Shown here one piece after another: positions 46,922 through 56,082 of a DNA stretch of 56,583 nt. Below the pieces are notes generated by a model. The model worked only from the letters and a program-made list of their open reading frames with translations, was not told the origin of the DNA and searched no databases. How positions within the stretch are numbered: position 1 is the stretch's first letter; each line of letters starts with the position of its first letter. The position numbers were made by a program, and so were the translations under genes. The DNA comes from Roseobacter sp. GTDB taxonomy: Bacteria; Pseudomonadota; Alphaproteobacteria; Rhodobacterales; Rhodobacteraceae. Where the stretch lies: contig JADFAE010000012.1 in assembly GCA_015665415.1 (NCBI GenBank), positions 1-56,583 of the forward strand, given 5' to 3'.

Positions 46922-47715
46922 TATGCAATCCGCTTTCTGACAAATCCGCTGATGGCTTCGGACACAAGGATCACGCCAACGATGACCATGGTAATGGCGA
47001 GGGCAAAGTCGTAGTCATAGCGGCCAAAGGCATTGGCCAGTGTCGCCCCGATGCCGCCGGCACCGACGATTCCCACCACCGCAGAGGCCCGCAGATTGCT
47101 GTCCAGCTGATAGATCCCAAGACCCACCAGACGCGGCATGATCTGTGGCAGCACCGCATAGGCCAAGGTGGCGACAAAGCCGGCACCGGCCGATCGCATC
47201 GCCTCGACCTGGCCAAAATCGATTTCTTCGATCCGTTCGGCCAGTAGTTTGGCAACAAAACCAATGGAATAGACCACCAGCGTCAAAGCCCCGGCAAAGG
47301 GACCAAAGCCCACGGCCTTTACAAAGATGATGGCCACGATCACCGGGTGAAAGCTGCGCGCCACGATGATGATGCCACGGCCCAACAGGTAGACCGGTTT
47401 GATGGAGATATTGCCAGCGGCCATAAACGCCAGAGGAACCGACAGGGCAATGCCGCCCACGGTGGCCAGAATGGCGATTTTCAGGCTTTCCAGAAAACCG
47501 TCGATCAACAGACCAGAGCGCTCAAAACTCGGAGGAAACGCGCCGCTGAAAATCCGCTGCGCGCGGGTCAGCCCATCGGAAACCCGGTCCCAGTCGATGG
47601 GCAGCGTCGCCAAAGTCAGTACAAAGTAGATCGCCACGGCGCTGTACAGTCCGTAGCGTAGCATTGGATTGGCAATGAAGGGCGGCTTGCGCCAGCTGTC
47701 TTTGACCCTGCTCAT
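46921..47715 (-). CDS. phnE: Phosphonate-type ABC transporter permease, first PhnE
   Basis: A 264-residue permease similar in build to the next one: ILATVGGIALSVPLAFMAAG, the EAA-like loop LLAERIEEIDFGQVEAMRS with GAGFVATLAYAVLPQIMP, and GIVGAGGIGATLANAF. Start overlaps the phnC stop by four bases, so the genes are coupled. Confidence 0.92.
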   Translation of the reverse strand: MSRVKDSWRKPPFIANPMLRYGLYSAVAIYFVLTLATLPIDWDRVSDGLTRAQRIFSGAFPPSFERSGLLIDGFLESLKIAILATVGGIALSVPLAFMAAGNISIKPVYLLGRGIIIVARSFHPVIVAIIFVKAVGFGPFAGALTLVVYSIGFVAKLLAERIEEIDFGQVEAMRSAGAGFVATLAYAVLPQIMPRLVGLGIYQLDSNLRASAVVGIVGAGGIGATLANAFGRYDYDFALAITMVIVGVILVSEAISGFVRKRIA

Positions 47716-48485
47716 GCCATGGCCCCGACTTCGGCCCGATCCATGGCCGGAACCCCCGCATAGATCTCATCCATTTCTGCCTTGCCCAGTTTTTCTGGCA
47801 GGTCGTCAAAGATGATCCGCCCGTAGCGCATGCCGACGATTCGGTCGCTGTATTCCTTGGCCTCGGTCACGTTGTGGATGTTGATGATGACGGGCAGTTT
47901 CAGTTCCGAGGCCAGATCGCGCAGCAGCGACATGATCTGTTCAGAGGTTTTGGGGTCCAATGAGGCCGTGGGCTCATCTGCCAAGAGGATCTCGGGGCGC
48001 TGCATCAATGCGCGCACCACACCCACCCGCTGGCGCTCGCCACCAGACAGCTCATCGGCGCGTTTGTCGGCGTAGTGGGCAATGCCTACCCGCTCCATCA
48101 GTTCGTAGGCATGGCGGATATCTTCGCGCGGATAGCGCCGGGTCAAAGCCGCCCAGGTAGAGATATAGCCAAGCCGACCCGACTGGACATTCTCCATGAC
48201 GGTCAGCCGGTCAATCAGGTTGAAACTCTGGAACACCATCCCGATACGGCGGCGCGCGGCGCGCAAATCGCGGCGGTTCAGAGTGGTGAATTCGGTGCCG
48301 TTCAGATCGATAGACCCCGACGTGGGTTCAACCAAGCGGTTGATACAGCGCAAAAGCGTACTTTTGCCCGCACCGGAGGAGCCGATGACGGAGGTGAGCT
48401 GATCACCTTCAACGGTCAGATCCAGCTCCTTCAAGACCGGATCACCGGCTCCATAGCGCTTGGTCAGTTTTGTGATTTTTAGCAT
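47712..48485 (-). CDS. phnC: Phosphonate-type ABC transporter ATPase
   Basis: A 257-residue ABC ATPase of the PhnC group. Walker A GSSGAGKST, Q-loop GMVFQSFNLIDRLTV, signature LSGGERQRVGVVRA and Walker B EILLADEPTASLDP are present, and the H-loop is in INIHNVTEA. The region RLGYISTWAALTRRYP is typical of PhnC. It powers uptake together with the two PhnE permeases. Confidence 0.94.
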   Translation of the reverse strand: MLKITKLTKRYGAGDPVLKELDLTVEGDQLTSVIGSSGAGKSTLLRCINRLVEPTSGSIDLNGTEFTTLNRRDLRAARRRIGMVFQSFNLIDRLTVMENVQSGRLGYISTWAALTRRYPREDIRHAYELMERVGIAHYADKRADELSGGERQRVGVVRALMQRPEILLADEPTASLDPKTSEQIMSLLRDLASELKLPVIINIHNVTEAKEYSDRIVGMRYGRIIFDDLPEKLGKAEMDEIYAGVPAMDRAEVGAMA

Positions 48486-48561
48486 GACAGTCTTTCGGAC
48501 ATTGCGCGGCCCCGCCTAGGCCTCACTGTCAGCTAGACAGGGCAGGCAGCACCGCAAATGC

Positions 48562-48589
48562 GCCCGGACGGCTTGAGGGCCGACCGGGC
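48562..48589 (-). promoter_or_regulatory. Intercistronic stem-loop between phnD and phnC
   Basis: GCCCGG-A-CGGC (48562-48572) pairs with GCCG-A-CCGGGC (48579-48589) with one A-A mismatch and a 6-nt loop. It lies in the 120-bp gap between the binding-protein and ATPase genes. Such stems stabilise the upstream mRNA and reduce read-through, so that the binding protein is made in excess. Confidence 0.55.
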
Positions 48590-48605
48590 ATTGGTGTGGT
48601 GAGGG

Positions 48606-49589
48606 TTACTTACCGGCCAGGCCCTGCGGCGTGTATTCCACCCCGTTGGACTTCTGGATCTGACGGATCACCGCCCATTGATCCTGATAGGTGATCGGAA
48701 TGAATTTGCTGACGCCTGCAAATTCATCGCCCAGCTTGGTGCCGGCAAAGTCAAAGGTAAAGAAGGCCTCCTGAATCTTGGCCGACAGTGCTGGATCCAG
48801 GTTATGCGCAACGGTGAAAGAGGTAGTGGGGAATGGATCGCTCTCCCAGATCTTGCGCACATCGGCGGTGTCATAGAGACCGCGCTCTGCCATGCGGTCG
48901 ACGACTTCCGAGGCCACTGGGGCGGCGTCATAATCGCCGGCAACCACACCCAGCATCGACTGGTCATGCGAGCCGGAATAGATCACTTCGTAATCCTTGT
49001 CGGGCTCAACCCCCAGGCTTGGGAACAGCGCGCGTGGTGCCTGGTTGCCAGAGTTGGATGTGGGCGAGGTATGCGCCACCCGGCGGCCTGCCAGATCTTC
49101 AACGGTCTTGATGTCGCTGTCGGCCTGGGTAAAGACCTGCAGTTTGTAGCCGAACTGGCCATCCTCTGCACCCATGATGGCAAAGGGAACCGCCCCGGCC
49201 AGGTTCACCGCAAAGGGTGTTGGTCCGGTGGAAAAGCCTGCCACATGCAGGCGGCCAGAACGCATCGCCTCGACCTCTGCCGAATTTGACTGCACCGCAA
49301 AGAACTGCACGTCCTTGCCGGTCACACCTTCCAGATGCGAGATGAACGGTGCCCAGATGTCGGCATAAACAGCGGGGTCTTCAACCGGCGTATAGGCAAA
49401 GACCAGGGTGTCAGGGTTGCTCAGTTTCGCTGGATCGGTTGGCGTGTCGGCAACCAGATCGCCGTTTGCATCGCAGTAGAGCACGTCAAGCGCGCCGCGC
49501 TCAACACAGTCTTCTGAAGCTGCTGCAGAAACGACGCTTGCAGACAGAATGCCCAGTGCGGTTGCGGCACGGGTGATGAATTTCGTCAT
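48606..49589 (-). CDS. phnD: Phosphonate-type periplasmic binding protein
   Basis: A 327-residue solute-binding protein of the PhnD/phosphate-phosphonate class. A signal peptide (about 24 residues, ends SAAASEDCVERG) leads to the domain with LVFAYTPVEDPAVYADIWAPF, FFAVQSNSAEVEAMRSGRLHV, AHTSPTSNSGNQAPR and SGSHDQSMLGVVAGDYDAA. The SPTSNSGNQAPR loop is the usual ligand phosphonate/phosphate site. First gene of the importer operon. The precise ligand (phosphonate, phosphite or phosphate ester) cannot be told by eye. Confidence 0.92.
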   Translation of the reverse strand: MTKFITRAATALGILSASVVSAAASEDCVERGALDVLYCDANGDLVADTPTDPAKLSNPDTLVFAYTPVEDPAVYADIWAPFISHLEGVTGKDVQFFAVQSNSAEVEAMRSGRLHVAGFSTGPTPFAVNLAGAVPFAIMGAEDGQFGYKLQVFTQADSDIKTVEDLAGRRVAHTSPTSNSGNQAPRALFPSLGVEPDKDYEVIYSGSHDQSMLGVVAGDYDAAPVASEVVDRMAERGLYDTADVRKIWESDPFPTTSFTVAHNLDPALSAKIQEAFFTFDFAGTKLGDEFAGVSKFIPITYQDQWAVIRQIQKSNGVEYTPQGLAGK

Positions 49590-49690
49590 GGTGTCCTCCC
49601 TTATAACGCCGGCCTAAGGGATGTGACCCCGGGCCTCGCGCTGACCCCTTCACGATAAGAGCCTGATTGGCGATGATGCGAGGAACCTTC

Positions 49691-49729
49691 TGTTAACCAA
49701 ACAGCCGAAACAGCGGTTTAATGTTAACA
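49691..49729. promoter_or_regulatory. Inverted and direct repeats in the phnD - regulator gap
   Basis: TGTTAAC (49691-49697) and GTTAACA (49723-49729) form an inverted repeat that frames two direct repeats AAACAGC (49699-49705 and 49708-49714, 9-bp period). A candidate operator for the response regulator encoded next to it. The Pho box period of 11 bp is not matched. Confidence 0.4.
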
Positions 49730-49867
49730 ATATTACATTCTCCACCTCAGCCTCTTAATATCTGCCATGATTTGCGGCACTAAGGTAGTGCAGCCTGCCC
49801 CGCCCTGCCCTGACCTGACCGTCAGGTCCGGTTCACGTGACACAGGTTGTAGCCGCAGGAGGGTCGC

Positions 49868-50590
49868 ATGCAAACTGGCAAAGCCGAGCCGCTCATCGCC
49901 ATTGTGGATGATGATGCAGACGTGCGTGACACACTGTCTGCCCTGATGCGCGACAGCGGTTTTGATGCGGTCTGTTGCCCGGATATCCCCGCCTTTCTGG
50001 CGCTTGGGGACCCGCCGCCGGTGGATCTAGCGCTGATTGATCTGCGGTTGCGGGGCGAATCCGGTCTGACGCTGGCGATCCATATCCGCGAACGCTATGA
50101 GATCCCAATCGTGATGCTGACAGGCGTCGGCGATGAAATCGACAAGATCATCGGTCTCGAGACCGGGGCCGATGACTATATGATCAAGCCCTTCAATCCG
50201 CGAGAGTTGGTTGCCCGCATCCGTGCGGTCTTGCGCCGCTATGGCCATGGCACTGCAAAGCCCAGTGTCTCACCGGAGCAGGAGATCCCGTTTGGGCCGA
50301 TGCGCCTGGATGTGCAGTCCCGGCGTCTGTTGGATTCTCTGGGCGAAGAGATCCCGCTGACCAATGCCGAATACAGGTTACTGGAGTATTTTGCCCGCAA
50401 CCCAAACCGCATCATCCCGCGCCCGGAACTGCTGGAGGAGCTGGGATCTGATATGCAGCGCTACGTCGACCGCACCATCGACGTGCTGATCTTGCGGTTG
50501 CGCCGCAAGATCGAGACCGTCCCTTCCAAGCCCGTCCATTTACAGACACGCCGCGCCCAGGGCTATATCTTCCATCTGGCCTCGGGCTGA
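49868..50590 (+). CDS. OmpR-family response regulator
   Basis: A 240-residue two-component regulator. The receiver (about 8-125) has IVDDDADVR, the phospho-acceptor Asp in LALIDLRLRGESG, TGVGDEIDK and the conserved Lys in MIKPFNPREL. The C-terminal winged helix has LLDSLGEEIPLTNAEYRLLEYFA and a final DNA-binding RRAQGYIFH. It is divergent from the phn operon and seven bases upstream of its partner kinase. Similar to TorR-type regulators; DNA sites unknown. Confidence 0.92.
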   Translation: MQTGKAEPLIAIVDDDADVRDTLSALMRDSGFDAVCCPDIPAFLALGDPPPVDLALIDLRLRGESGLTLAIHIRERYEIPIVMLTGVGDEIDKIIGLETGADDYMIKPFNPRELVARIRAVLRRYGHGTAKPSVSPEQEIPFGPMRLDVQSRRLLDSLGEEIPLTNAEYRLLEYFARNPNRIIPRPELLEELGSDMQRYVDRTIDVLILRLRRKIETVPSKPVHLQTRRAQGYIFHLASG

Positions 50591-50597
50591 ACTCGCG

Positions 50598-53090
50598 ATG
50601 CCAAGCTTTCTCCGTTTCAGCGTTCGATTTCGCCTGTCAGCCGCCATCGCGGTGCTATTTGGCTTGATGCTTTTGGTCAGCCTCATCGGTATGCGTGTGC
50701 TGAACCGCACGGAATTCTGGATGAATGTGCTGCATCAAGACACTCTAACCGAGGTATCTGATGCGCTGGATCTGTCGCGCCGCTCTGCGGATCTGGCGAC
50801 CTCTGCGCCCTTTCTTTATGCGCTGTTTCCGCCCTTTCAGCTGGAACAGGAGGCGCAAAACGTGTTGGAGAACCTGCGCAGCATCGAGGCACATGCCGCC
50901 GGTGATCCGGTTTTGGACCTGCCGCTTGCGCGGCTCAGGTTGGCAATTGCTGATCTGACCACCGCGCTGCTGCCGCAAACCGCCCGCAAGGCCGATCTCA
51001 CCGCTATCGACCGAGAATTGGAGCGGTTGAACCGGCGGGTCCGGCGCCTGGCCAATGATAGCGCCTTGCCGCTGGAGGAGCGCGAGGTCTGGACCGGGAT
51101 GCAACAGCTGATCGCCAACGCCACCGGGGCTGGTCGGGCCACGGCGCTGATTGAGCTGGGCGAGTTTACCCGCAGATATACGATGGACCGGGACCGCATA
51201 GCGGCCCAGCTGTTGCCGGTTCATCGCGCCAGCTTTGGTGAAATTGAACTGGCTATCCAGCGCAGCGAAAGCCTGTTTGTCCTCAAACACCGTGAAATCG
51301 CCGCCCAGCTCGATGCGGCAAATGCTCTGTTTCGCATCCGCCAAGAGGCCAGCCGGATCACCCGTTTTGCCGAAGACAAAGTGGCGCAAGCAGAGGCCCG
51401 CCTGAGCCAGGCCCGCGCTGAGACCTCCAGCAATCTCGACATTGCCAAGAATTCTTTTCTGGCCTTCACCCTGATCAGCCTGTTGGTGGCAGTGACCTCT
51501 GCATTGTATGTGTCGCGCTATGTGGCACGAAATCTGCACCGGATCGCCGATGCCATGCGCAAGCTGGCTGCTGGAAATCATCGCGCCGAACTGCCCAAGG
51601 GTCCGGCATCAGAGGATGAAATCGGGCAGTTGTTTTCAGCCTTTCGGGTGTTTCGCGAAAACGCCCGCAAGCTGGATCGCCGCACCAGCCAGATCCGGCA
51701 CCAAAACGCCCTGTTTTCGCGCGTCTTCCGCAATATCAAAGATGGTGTTGCCATCGCCTCGGCGGAGGGCTGGATCCAGGCTGAAAACGAAAACCTGCGC
51801 CAGCTCTTGCGCCTTCCACCGGCCGCACAGGGGTCACGCCAGACGATGCAGGAGTTGATCTCACAATCAAGCTTTTCCCGGCAGGCCAGCGCAGGTGAGC
51901 GCGGCGGTTTTGAGGAATATGTAGATCGCAGCGGAAATGTGCTGGAAATGCAGCATTCCCCCCTGCCCGATGGCGGTGCCGTCTGGCTGCTGTCAGAAAC
52001 CACAGAGCGCAAAAAGGTGGAGGAACGGCTTGAGGAAATTCGTCGGGTCGAAACCCTGGGCAAAGTCTCGGGTGAAATCGCCCATGACTTTGGCAATATC
52101 CTGTCCAGTATATCGGGCAATCTTCATCTCCTGGAGGGGGCGGATCCGGAGCAGTCGCAACATTTTCAAAGCCGCATTCGATCGGCGCTGGACCTGGGGG
52201 TTTCTCTGACGGAACGCCTGCTGGCCTTTGCCCGCAAACAACATCTGGAACCACAAGTGACCGATATCGGGCTGCTGGTGGAGGGTATTGCAGATCTATT
52301 GGAAATCGCCTTGCCGACCTCTGTTACCATGGCGTTCGAGCTGCCTGATAGCCCGGTCTTGGCTCGGGTTGATCCAGGGCAGCTGGAAAGTGCGGTTCTG
52401 AACATCTGCGTCAACGCGGGTCAGGCCATCAATGGGGCGGGTACAATCCGGGTGACTGTCTGCGAGAACAACGGGGCTCAGGTCTCAATCCGGGACAGCG
52501 GCTGTGGCATGTCGCCTGAGGTGCTGCGGCGCGCGCGCGAACCCTTTTATACCAATCGTAGCGACGGCAGCGGTACCGGGCTTGGGCTGTCGATGGTGGA
52601 TGGGTTTGTACATCAGTCGGGTGGCAGTCTTGTCATCACTTCACAAACCGACAGCCCGGATCACGGAACAACGGTCACGATGAGGTTTCCGCCTCTGGAG
52701 CAAATCACGGAGCCGTCCAGCGATTTGGCGCAGCCGGGCACCGCGCTCGTGATTGATGATGATCCGGCCTATCTGGCATCCCTTTGCGAGGCACTGGAAC
52801 GGCTAGGCTATGTGGTCCTGCGGGCCAGCAGCTTTGTAGAAGGGGCCGCGCAGCTTGGCCAGCAGGAGGAACTGGATCTGATCCTGAGCGATCTCAATCT
52901 GGACAGCGGGGCCTCTGGGTGGGAGCTGTTGGAGCATGCGCAAGCCCAGCATCCGGACGCACGGCTTATCCTGATGTCGACGCGCCTGATTAGCCGGATA
53001 CCCGCTGCTCTGCAGGATGCCCCGCAACTGACAACACTCGCAAAACCCGTCACGGATGCGGTGTTGCGGGATCTGCTGCTGCCGCGCTGA
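50598..53090 (+). CDS. TorS-like hybrid sensor histidine kinase
   Basis: An 830-residue membrane kinase. The N-terminal segment (about 10-32) is one transmembrane helix; a long periplasmic helical domain (about 35-290) follows, then a second helix (SFLAFTLISLLVAVTSALYV) and a HAMP domain (YVARNLHRIADAMRKLAAGNHRAELP, in pieces). A PAS-like region leads to HisKA EIAHDFGNILSS, ATPase motifs NICVNAGQAI, DSGCGMSPEVL and GTGLGLSMV, and a C-terminal receiver (VIDDDPAYL, DLILSDLNLDSG, TLAKPV). Unlike E. coli TorS there is no HPt domain. The ligand may be delivered by a periplasmic binding protein, as with TorT; the nearby phnD product is one candidate. Confidence 0.9.
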   Translation: MPSFLRFSVRFRLSAAIAVLFGLMLLVSLIGMRVLNRTEFWMNVLHQDTLTEVSDALDLSRRSADLATSAPFLYALFPPFQLEQEAQNVLENLRSIEAHAAGDPVLDLPLARLRLAIADLTTALLPQTARKADLTAIDRELERLNRRVRRLANDSALPLEEREVWTGMQQLIANATGAGRATALIELGEFTRRYTMDRDRIAAQLLPVHRASFGEIELAIQRSESLFVLKHREIAAQLDAANALFRIRQEASRITRFAEDKVAQAEARLSQARAETSSNLDIAKNSFLAFTLISLLVAVTSALYVSRYVARNLHRIADAMRKLAAGNHRAELPKGPASEDEIGQLFSAFRVFRENARKLDRRTSQIRHQNALFSRVFRNIKDGVAIASAEGWIQAENENLRQLLRLPPAAQGSRQTMQELISQSSFSRQASAGERGGFEEYVDRSGNVLEMQHSPLPDGGAVWLLSETTERKKVEERLEEIRRVETLGKVSGEIAHDFGNILSSISGNLHLLEGADPEQSQHFQSRIRSALDLGVSLTERLLAFARKQHLEPQVTDIGLLVEGIADLLEIALPTSVTMAFELPDSPVLARVDPGQLESAVLNICVNAGQAINGAGTIRVTVCENNGAQVSIRDSGCGMSPEVLRRAREPFYTNRSDGSGTGLGLSMVDGFVHQSGGSLVITSQTDSPDHGTTVTMRFPPLEQITEPSSDLAQPGTALVIDDDPAYLASLCEALERLGYVVLRASSFVEGAAQLGQQEELDLILSDLNLDSGASGWELLEHAQAQHPDARLILMSTRLISRIPAALQDAPQLTTLAKPVTDAVLRDLLLPR

Positions 53091-53218
53091 GACCGTAATA
53101 GATCCCGGGTTCTGTGCGTGAAAAAGCTGTAGGTGGTGCCTTGGCACAGCCCTTCTTCCTGGTATCGGCTTCGCGCCACGGCTTGCCTTTGCCCCTCGTG
53201 CTGGGCTACCCCAAGCCC

Positions 53219-53698
53219 ATGGATTTACGTTACCTTACACCGCTCAGTCCCGAAGAGCAGTTGGCCCAGGGGCTAGATTGCGCAAAACCCCTGGCGCTGG
53301 CAGATCGGGTCCGCTTTTCAGAACTCGACATTCTGAAACACGTCAACAACAAGGCCTATCTTGGTTGGTTTGAGACCGCACGGGTGAGCTATTTCGACCT
53401 GTTCTGTGCCTCTCATTTTGAGGGCCTGCCGCCCCCGCGCAATGTATTGCGCAACGCCATTGTGCATTACATGCAGGAAATGGTTCTAGACGAACCCTAT
53501 ATCACCACCGCGCGGGTCACCGGGTTTCGCAACACCTCATATGTGATGGAGCAGCAGATCTGGTCCGGCCCCCTGCGGGCCACGCTCGAGGCGGTGATGG
53601 TGCTGCGCAGCCCGGACGGGAGCAAGGGTTATCCCCTGCCCGAGAGACTGAAACAGCAGTTTATCGATCAGGATGGGGCTGTGCCTGCAAAAGGCTGA
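53219..53698 (+). CDS. Acyl-CoA thioesterase (4HBT hot-dog fold)
   Basis: A 159-residue thioesterase of the 4-hydroxybenzoyl-CoA type: VRFSELDILKHVNNKAYLGWFETARVSYF (in pieces; Asp in SELD is the catalytic acid region) and later YIMEMVLDEPYI-like beta strands. The open frame runs back to 53114 but has no ribosome site, and ATG at 53219 gives the standard length. Physiological acyl-CoA unknown. Follows the kinase gene at some distance and is probably separately transcribed. Confidence 0.85.
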   Translation: MDLRYLTPLSPEEQLAQGLDCAKPLALADRVRFSELDILKHVNNKAYLGWFETARVSYFDLFCASHFEGLPPPRNVLRNAIVHYMQEMVLDEPYITTARVTGFRNTSYVMEQQIWSGPLRATLEAVMVLRSPDGSKGYPLPERLKQQFIDQDGAVPAKG

Positions 53699-53772
53699 CC
53701 CCGCTGCGGCTCTCCGGCCCAGCCTGCGCAGCAGACTGGGTTGCGCGCCCAGATTAGGGAGCAATGCACGGT

Positions 53773-54444
53773 TTAGGGGGCCCAATGCACAGTGATTTCC
53801 GTGAGCACGGCCTGGATTGGTGCCTGTTCCGGCGGCAGCGACAGCGCCCGGTTCAAAGCATCCTTTTTGGCCGTACCATAGATCACCAGATGTTTTGCCA
53901 GCGCGCCATCCAGAATCGGGGCGGTCAGGCTGATGCGCGGTTCGGGCTGACTGTCCGGGCGCAGAACCGAGAGCACCGGCGCATTGGGCGACAACGCTTG
54001 CGTCAGGCCTTCGACCTTGGGAAACAAAGAGGCCGTATGCATGTCCTCACCCATGCCCAGCAGCAGCACCGACAGGGGCAGTTCCGGCACAATCTGCGCC
54101 TCGATCTCAGCCAGGACCTCTTCGGGCGCACGGGCGGGCACATGGAACGGCAAAAACCGTGCTGCCGCCGCGCGATCGGTCAGCAACCGCTCTTTGATCA
54201 TGCGGGCATTGGAGCGGGTATCCTCGAGCGGCACCCAGCGTTCATCCGTTGCCATGACATGCACCCGGTCCCAGGCGACATCAGCGGCGCAAAGATCATC
54301 AAAGATCGGCGCCGGAGTGCTGCCACCAGCCACCGCAAAAGAGGCCGTCTCGTGATGCAGAAGATGGGTTTCCAGATCGCCGGCAATTGCATTGGCGACA
54401 TTGATGGCGAGCATATCCCGGTCTGGGTATTCAATGAATTTCAT
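53773..54444 (-). CDS. pgl: 6-phosphogluconolactonase
   Basis: Hydrolyses 6-phosphogluconolactone, the product of the next enzyme. The 223-residue protein has ASFAVAGGSTPAPIFDDL, VHVMATDERWVPLEDTRSNARMI (in pieces), LLLGMGEDMHTASLFP and LSLTAPILDGA-like regions typical of the family. The ATG overlaps the zwf stop by four bases, so the pair is coupled. Confidence 0.94.
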   Translation of the reverse strand: MKFIEYPDRDMLAINVANAIAGDLETHLLHHETASFAVAGGSTPAPIFDDLCAADVAWDRVHVMATDERWVPLEDTRSNARMIKERLLTDRAAAARFLPFHVPARAPEEVLAEIEAQIVPELPLSVLLLGMGEDMHTASLFPKVEGLTQALSPNAPVLSVLRPDSQPEPRISLTAPILDGALAKHLVIYGTAKKDALNRALSLPPEQAPIQAVLTEITVHWAP

Positions 54445-55934
54445 GGGTTTATCCCCCTCCATTCGCGGTTATCACGGCGCATCAGCAGATCTGCATCTCC
54501 AGGTCCGGTGCTGCCGCCTTCATAGGGTTTGGGCACATCGCCCCGGGCCTGCCAGCCGGCAATGATTGGATCGGTCCAGGCCCAGGCCGCCTCGACCTCA
54601 TCGCCGCGCATGAACAGTGTCTGGTTGCCCCGCACCACATCCATGATCAACCGCTCATAGGCATCGGCCGGATCCACGCCTTTTGGTCCCAAGGCCTCGG
54701 CAAAGCTCATGTCCAGCGGCACATCCATCAGGCGCATGCCACCTGGGCCCGGCTCCTTGATGGTCACGCTCAATGTAATGCCCTCGTTGGGCTGCAGCCG
54801 GATCTTCAGGTGGTTGGCATGGCGTCCTGCTTCTTCGCCAAAGATCGAATGCGGCGCGTCCTTGAACAAGACATTGATCACCGAGGACCGCGCCTTGAGA
54901 CGCTTGCCGGTGCGCAGGTAGAACGGGGTGCCGGCCCAACGCCAATTGCTGATATGGGCCTTGAGCGCGATATAGCTTTCGGTGCTAGATCTTTGATCTT
55001 GAACGGTTTCTCTATAGTTTAGATCTTCGCCCCCGTCGCATGTCTCACCCGCGCGCCCTGGTGCCGCGTTATATTGCCCCCGTACAATATGATAGGGCTC
55101 CACCGGGTCCAACGCGCGGATCACCTTGAGCTTTTCATCGCGCACCGCATCGGGGTCGAATTTTGCCGGCGGCTCCATTGCGATCAGGCACAACAGCTGC
55201 ATCAGATGATTCTGCATCATGTCCCGCATCGCGCCAGAGCGGTCATAATAGTCCTCGCGCCCTGCCACGCCAACAGTTTCGGCCACGGTGATCTGAATGT
55301 GATCGACATATTGGCTGTTCCAAAGGGGTTCAAACAACATGTTGCCAAAGCGGACGGCCATCAGATTCTGAACCGTTTCCTTGCCCAGGTAATGGTCGAT
55401 CCGGTAGATCTGCCCCTCCTCAAAATGGCTGGCCAAAATACGATTGAGCGCGCGGGCCGAGGCCAGATCATGGCCAAAGGGTTTTTCCACCACAATACGC
55501 GTGGCCCCATTGGTGAGGCCATAGCTGTGCAAGCGCTCTGCCAGGGGGCCAAACAGCCCAGGCCCTACAGAAAAGTAGAACACCCGCACCCGATCTGGCG
55601 CGGCCCCGCTCAGCCTTCTGTTCAGTTCCGGCCAACCTGCCTCGCCATTGCCATCGATTGGAATGTAGCTGAGGATCTGCAAAAATCCGGCCAATTCTTC
55701 AGGATCATAGCTATCCGCAGCAAGGACTTGCGTCAGATTTTCCGACAAAGCCTGATGAAATCCTTCGGTTGAATAAGCCGTCCGGGCAGCGCCAATGATA
55801 CGGGTGCCTTTGGGGATCTGTCCGGCACAATAGCGGCGAAACAGCGCCGGCAGGATCTTGCGCTGGGCGAGATCTCCGGTCGCCCCAAAAACCACCAGGT
55901 CGAAAGGATCGACCGGAATGACACGAGATACCAT
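54441..55934 (-). CDS. zwf: Glucose-6-phosphate dehydrogenase
   Basis: NADP-dependent oxidation of glucose-6-phosphate, entry to the pentose phosphate and Entner-Doudoroff pathways. The 497-residue protein has the Rossmann start VVFGATGDLAQRKILPAL, the active-site RIDHYLGKETVQNL with catalytic His, and the EKPFGHDLASA region. A short segment around residues 297-320 (AAPGRAGETCDGGEDLNYRE) is encoded by locally AT-richer DNA (near 54985-55030) and differs from most homologues. Start at 55934; two-gene operon with pgl. Confidence 0.95.
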   Translation of the reverse strand: MVSRVIPVDPFDLVVFGATGDLAQRKILPALFRRYCAGQIPKGTRIIGAARTAYSTEGFHQALSENLTQVLAADSYDPEELAGFLQILSYIPIDGNGEAGWPELNRRLSGAAPDRVRVFYFSVGPGLFGPLAERLHSYGLTNGATRIVVEKPFGHDLASARALNRILASHFEEGQIYRIDHYLGKETVQNLMAVRFGNMLFEPLWNSQYVDHIQITVAETVGVAGREDYYDRSGAMRDMMQNHLMQLLCLIAMEPPAKFDPDAVRDEKLKVIRALDPVEPYHIVRGQYNAAPGRAGETCDGGEDLNYRETVQDQRSSTESYIALKAHISNWRWAGTPFYLRTGKRLKARSSVINVLFKDAPHSIFGEEAGRHANHLKIRLQPNEGITLSVTIKEPGPGGMRLMDVPLDMSFAEALGPKGVDPADAYERLIMDVVRGNQTLFMRGDEVEAAWAWTDPIIAGWQARGDVPKPYEGGSTGPGDADLLMRRDNREWRGINP

Positions 55935-56082
55935 TTTCTTTTCCCAACTTCCTGCACCGATAGCACCCCTTTTGCGGGACTGACGGCATCACTTCCCTGT
56001 CATTTGGACCGGTAGCGGCTTTTCATTTTCCACCATTATAAGCTAGCTTCCGGCGAAAGAAACTGTCCGTGAGAGCATAAGC

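Noticed and set aside
49691-49714. Pho box upstream of phnD
   Set aside because: The repeats have a 9-bp period, while a Pho box needs CTGTCAT-like repeats with an 11-bp period.
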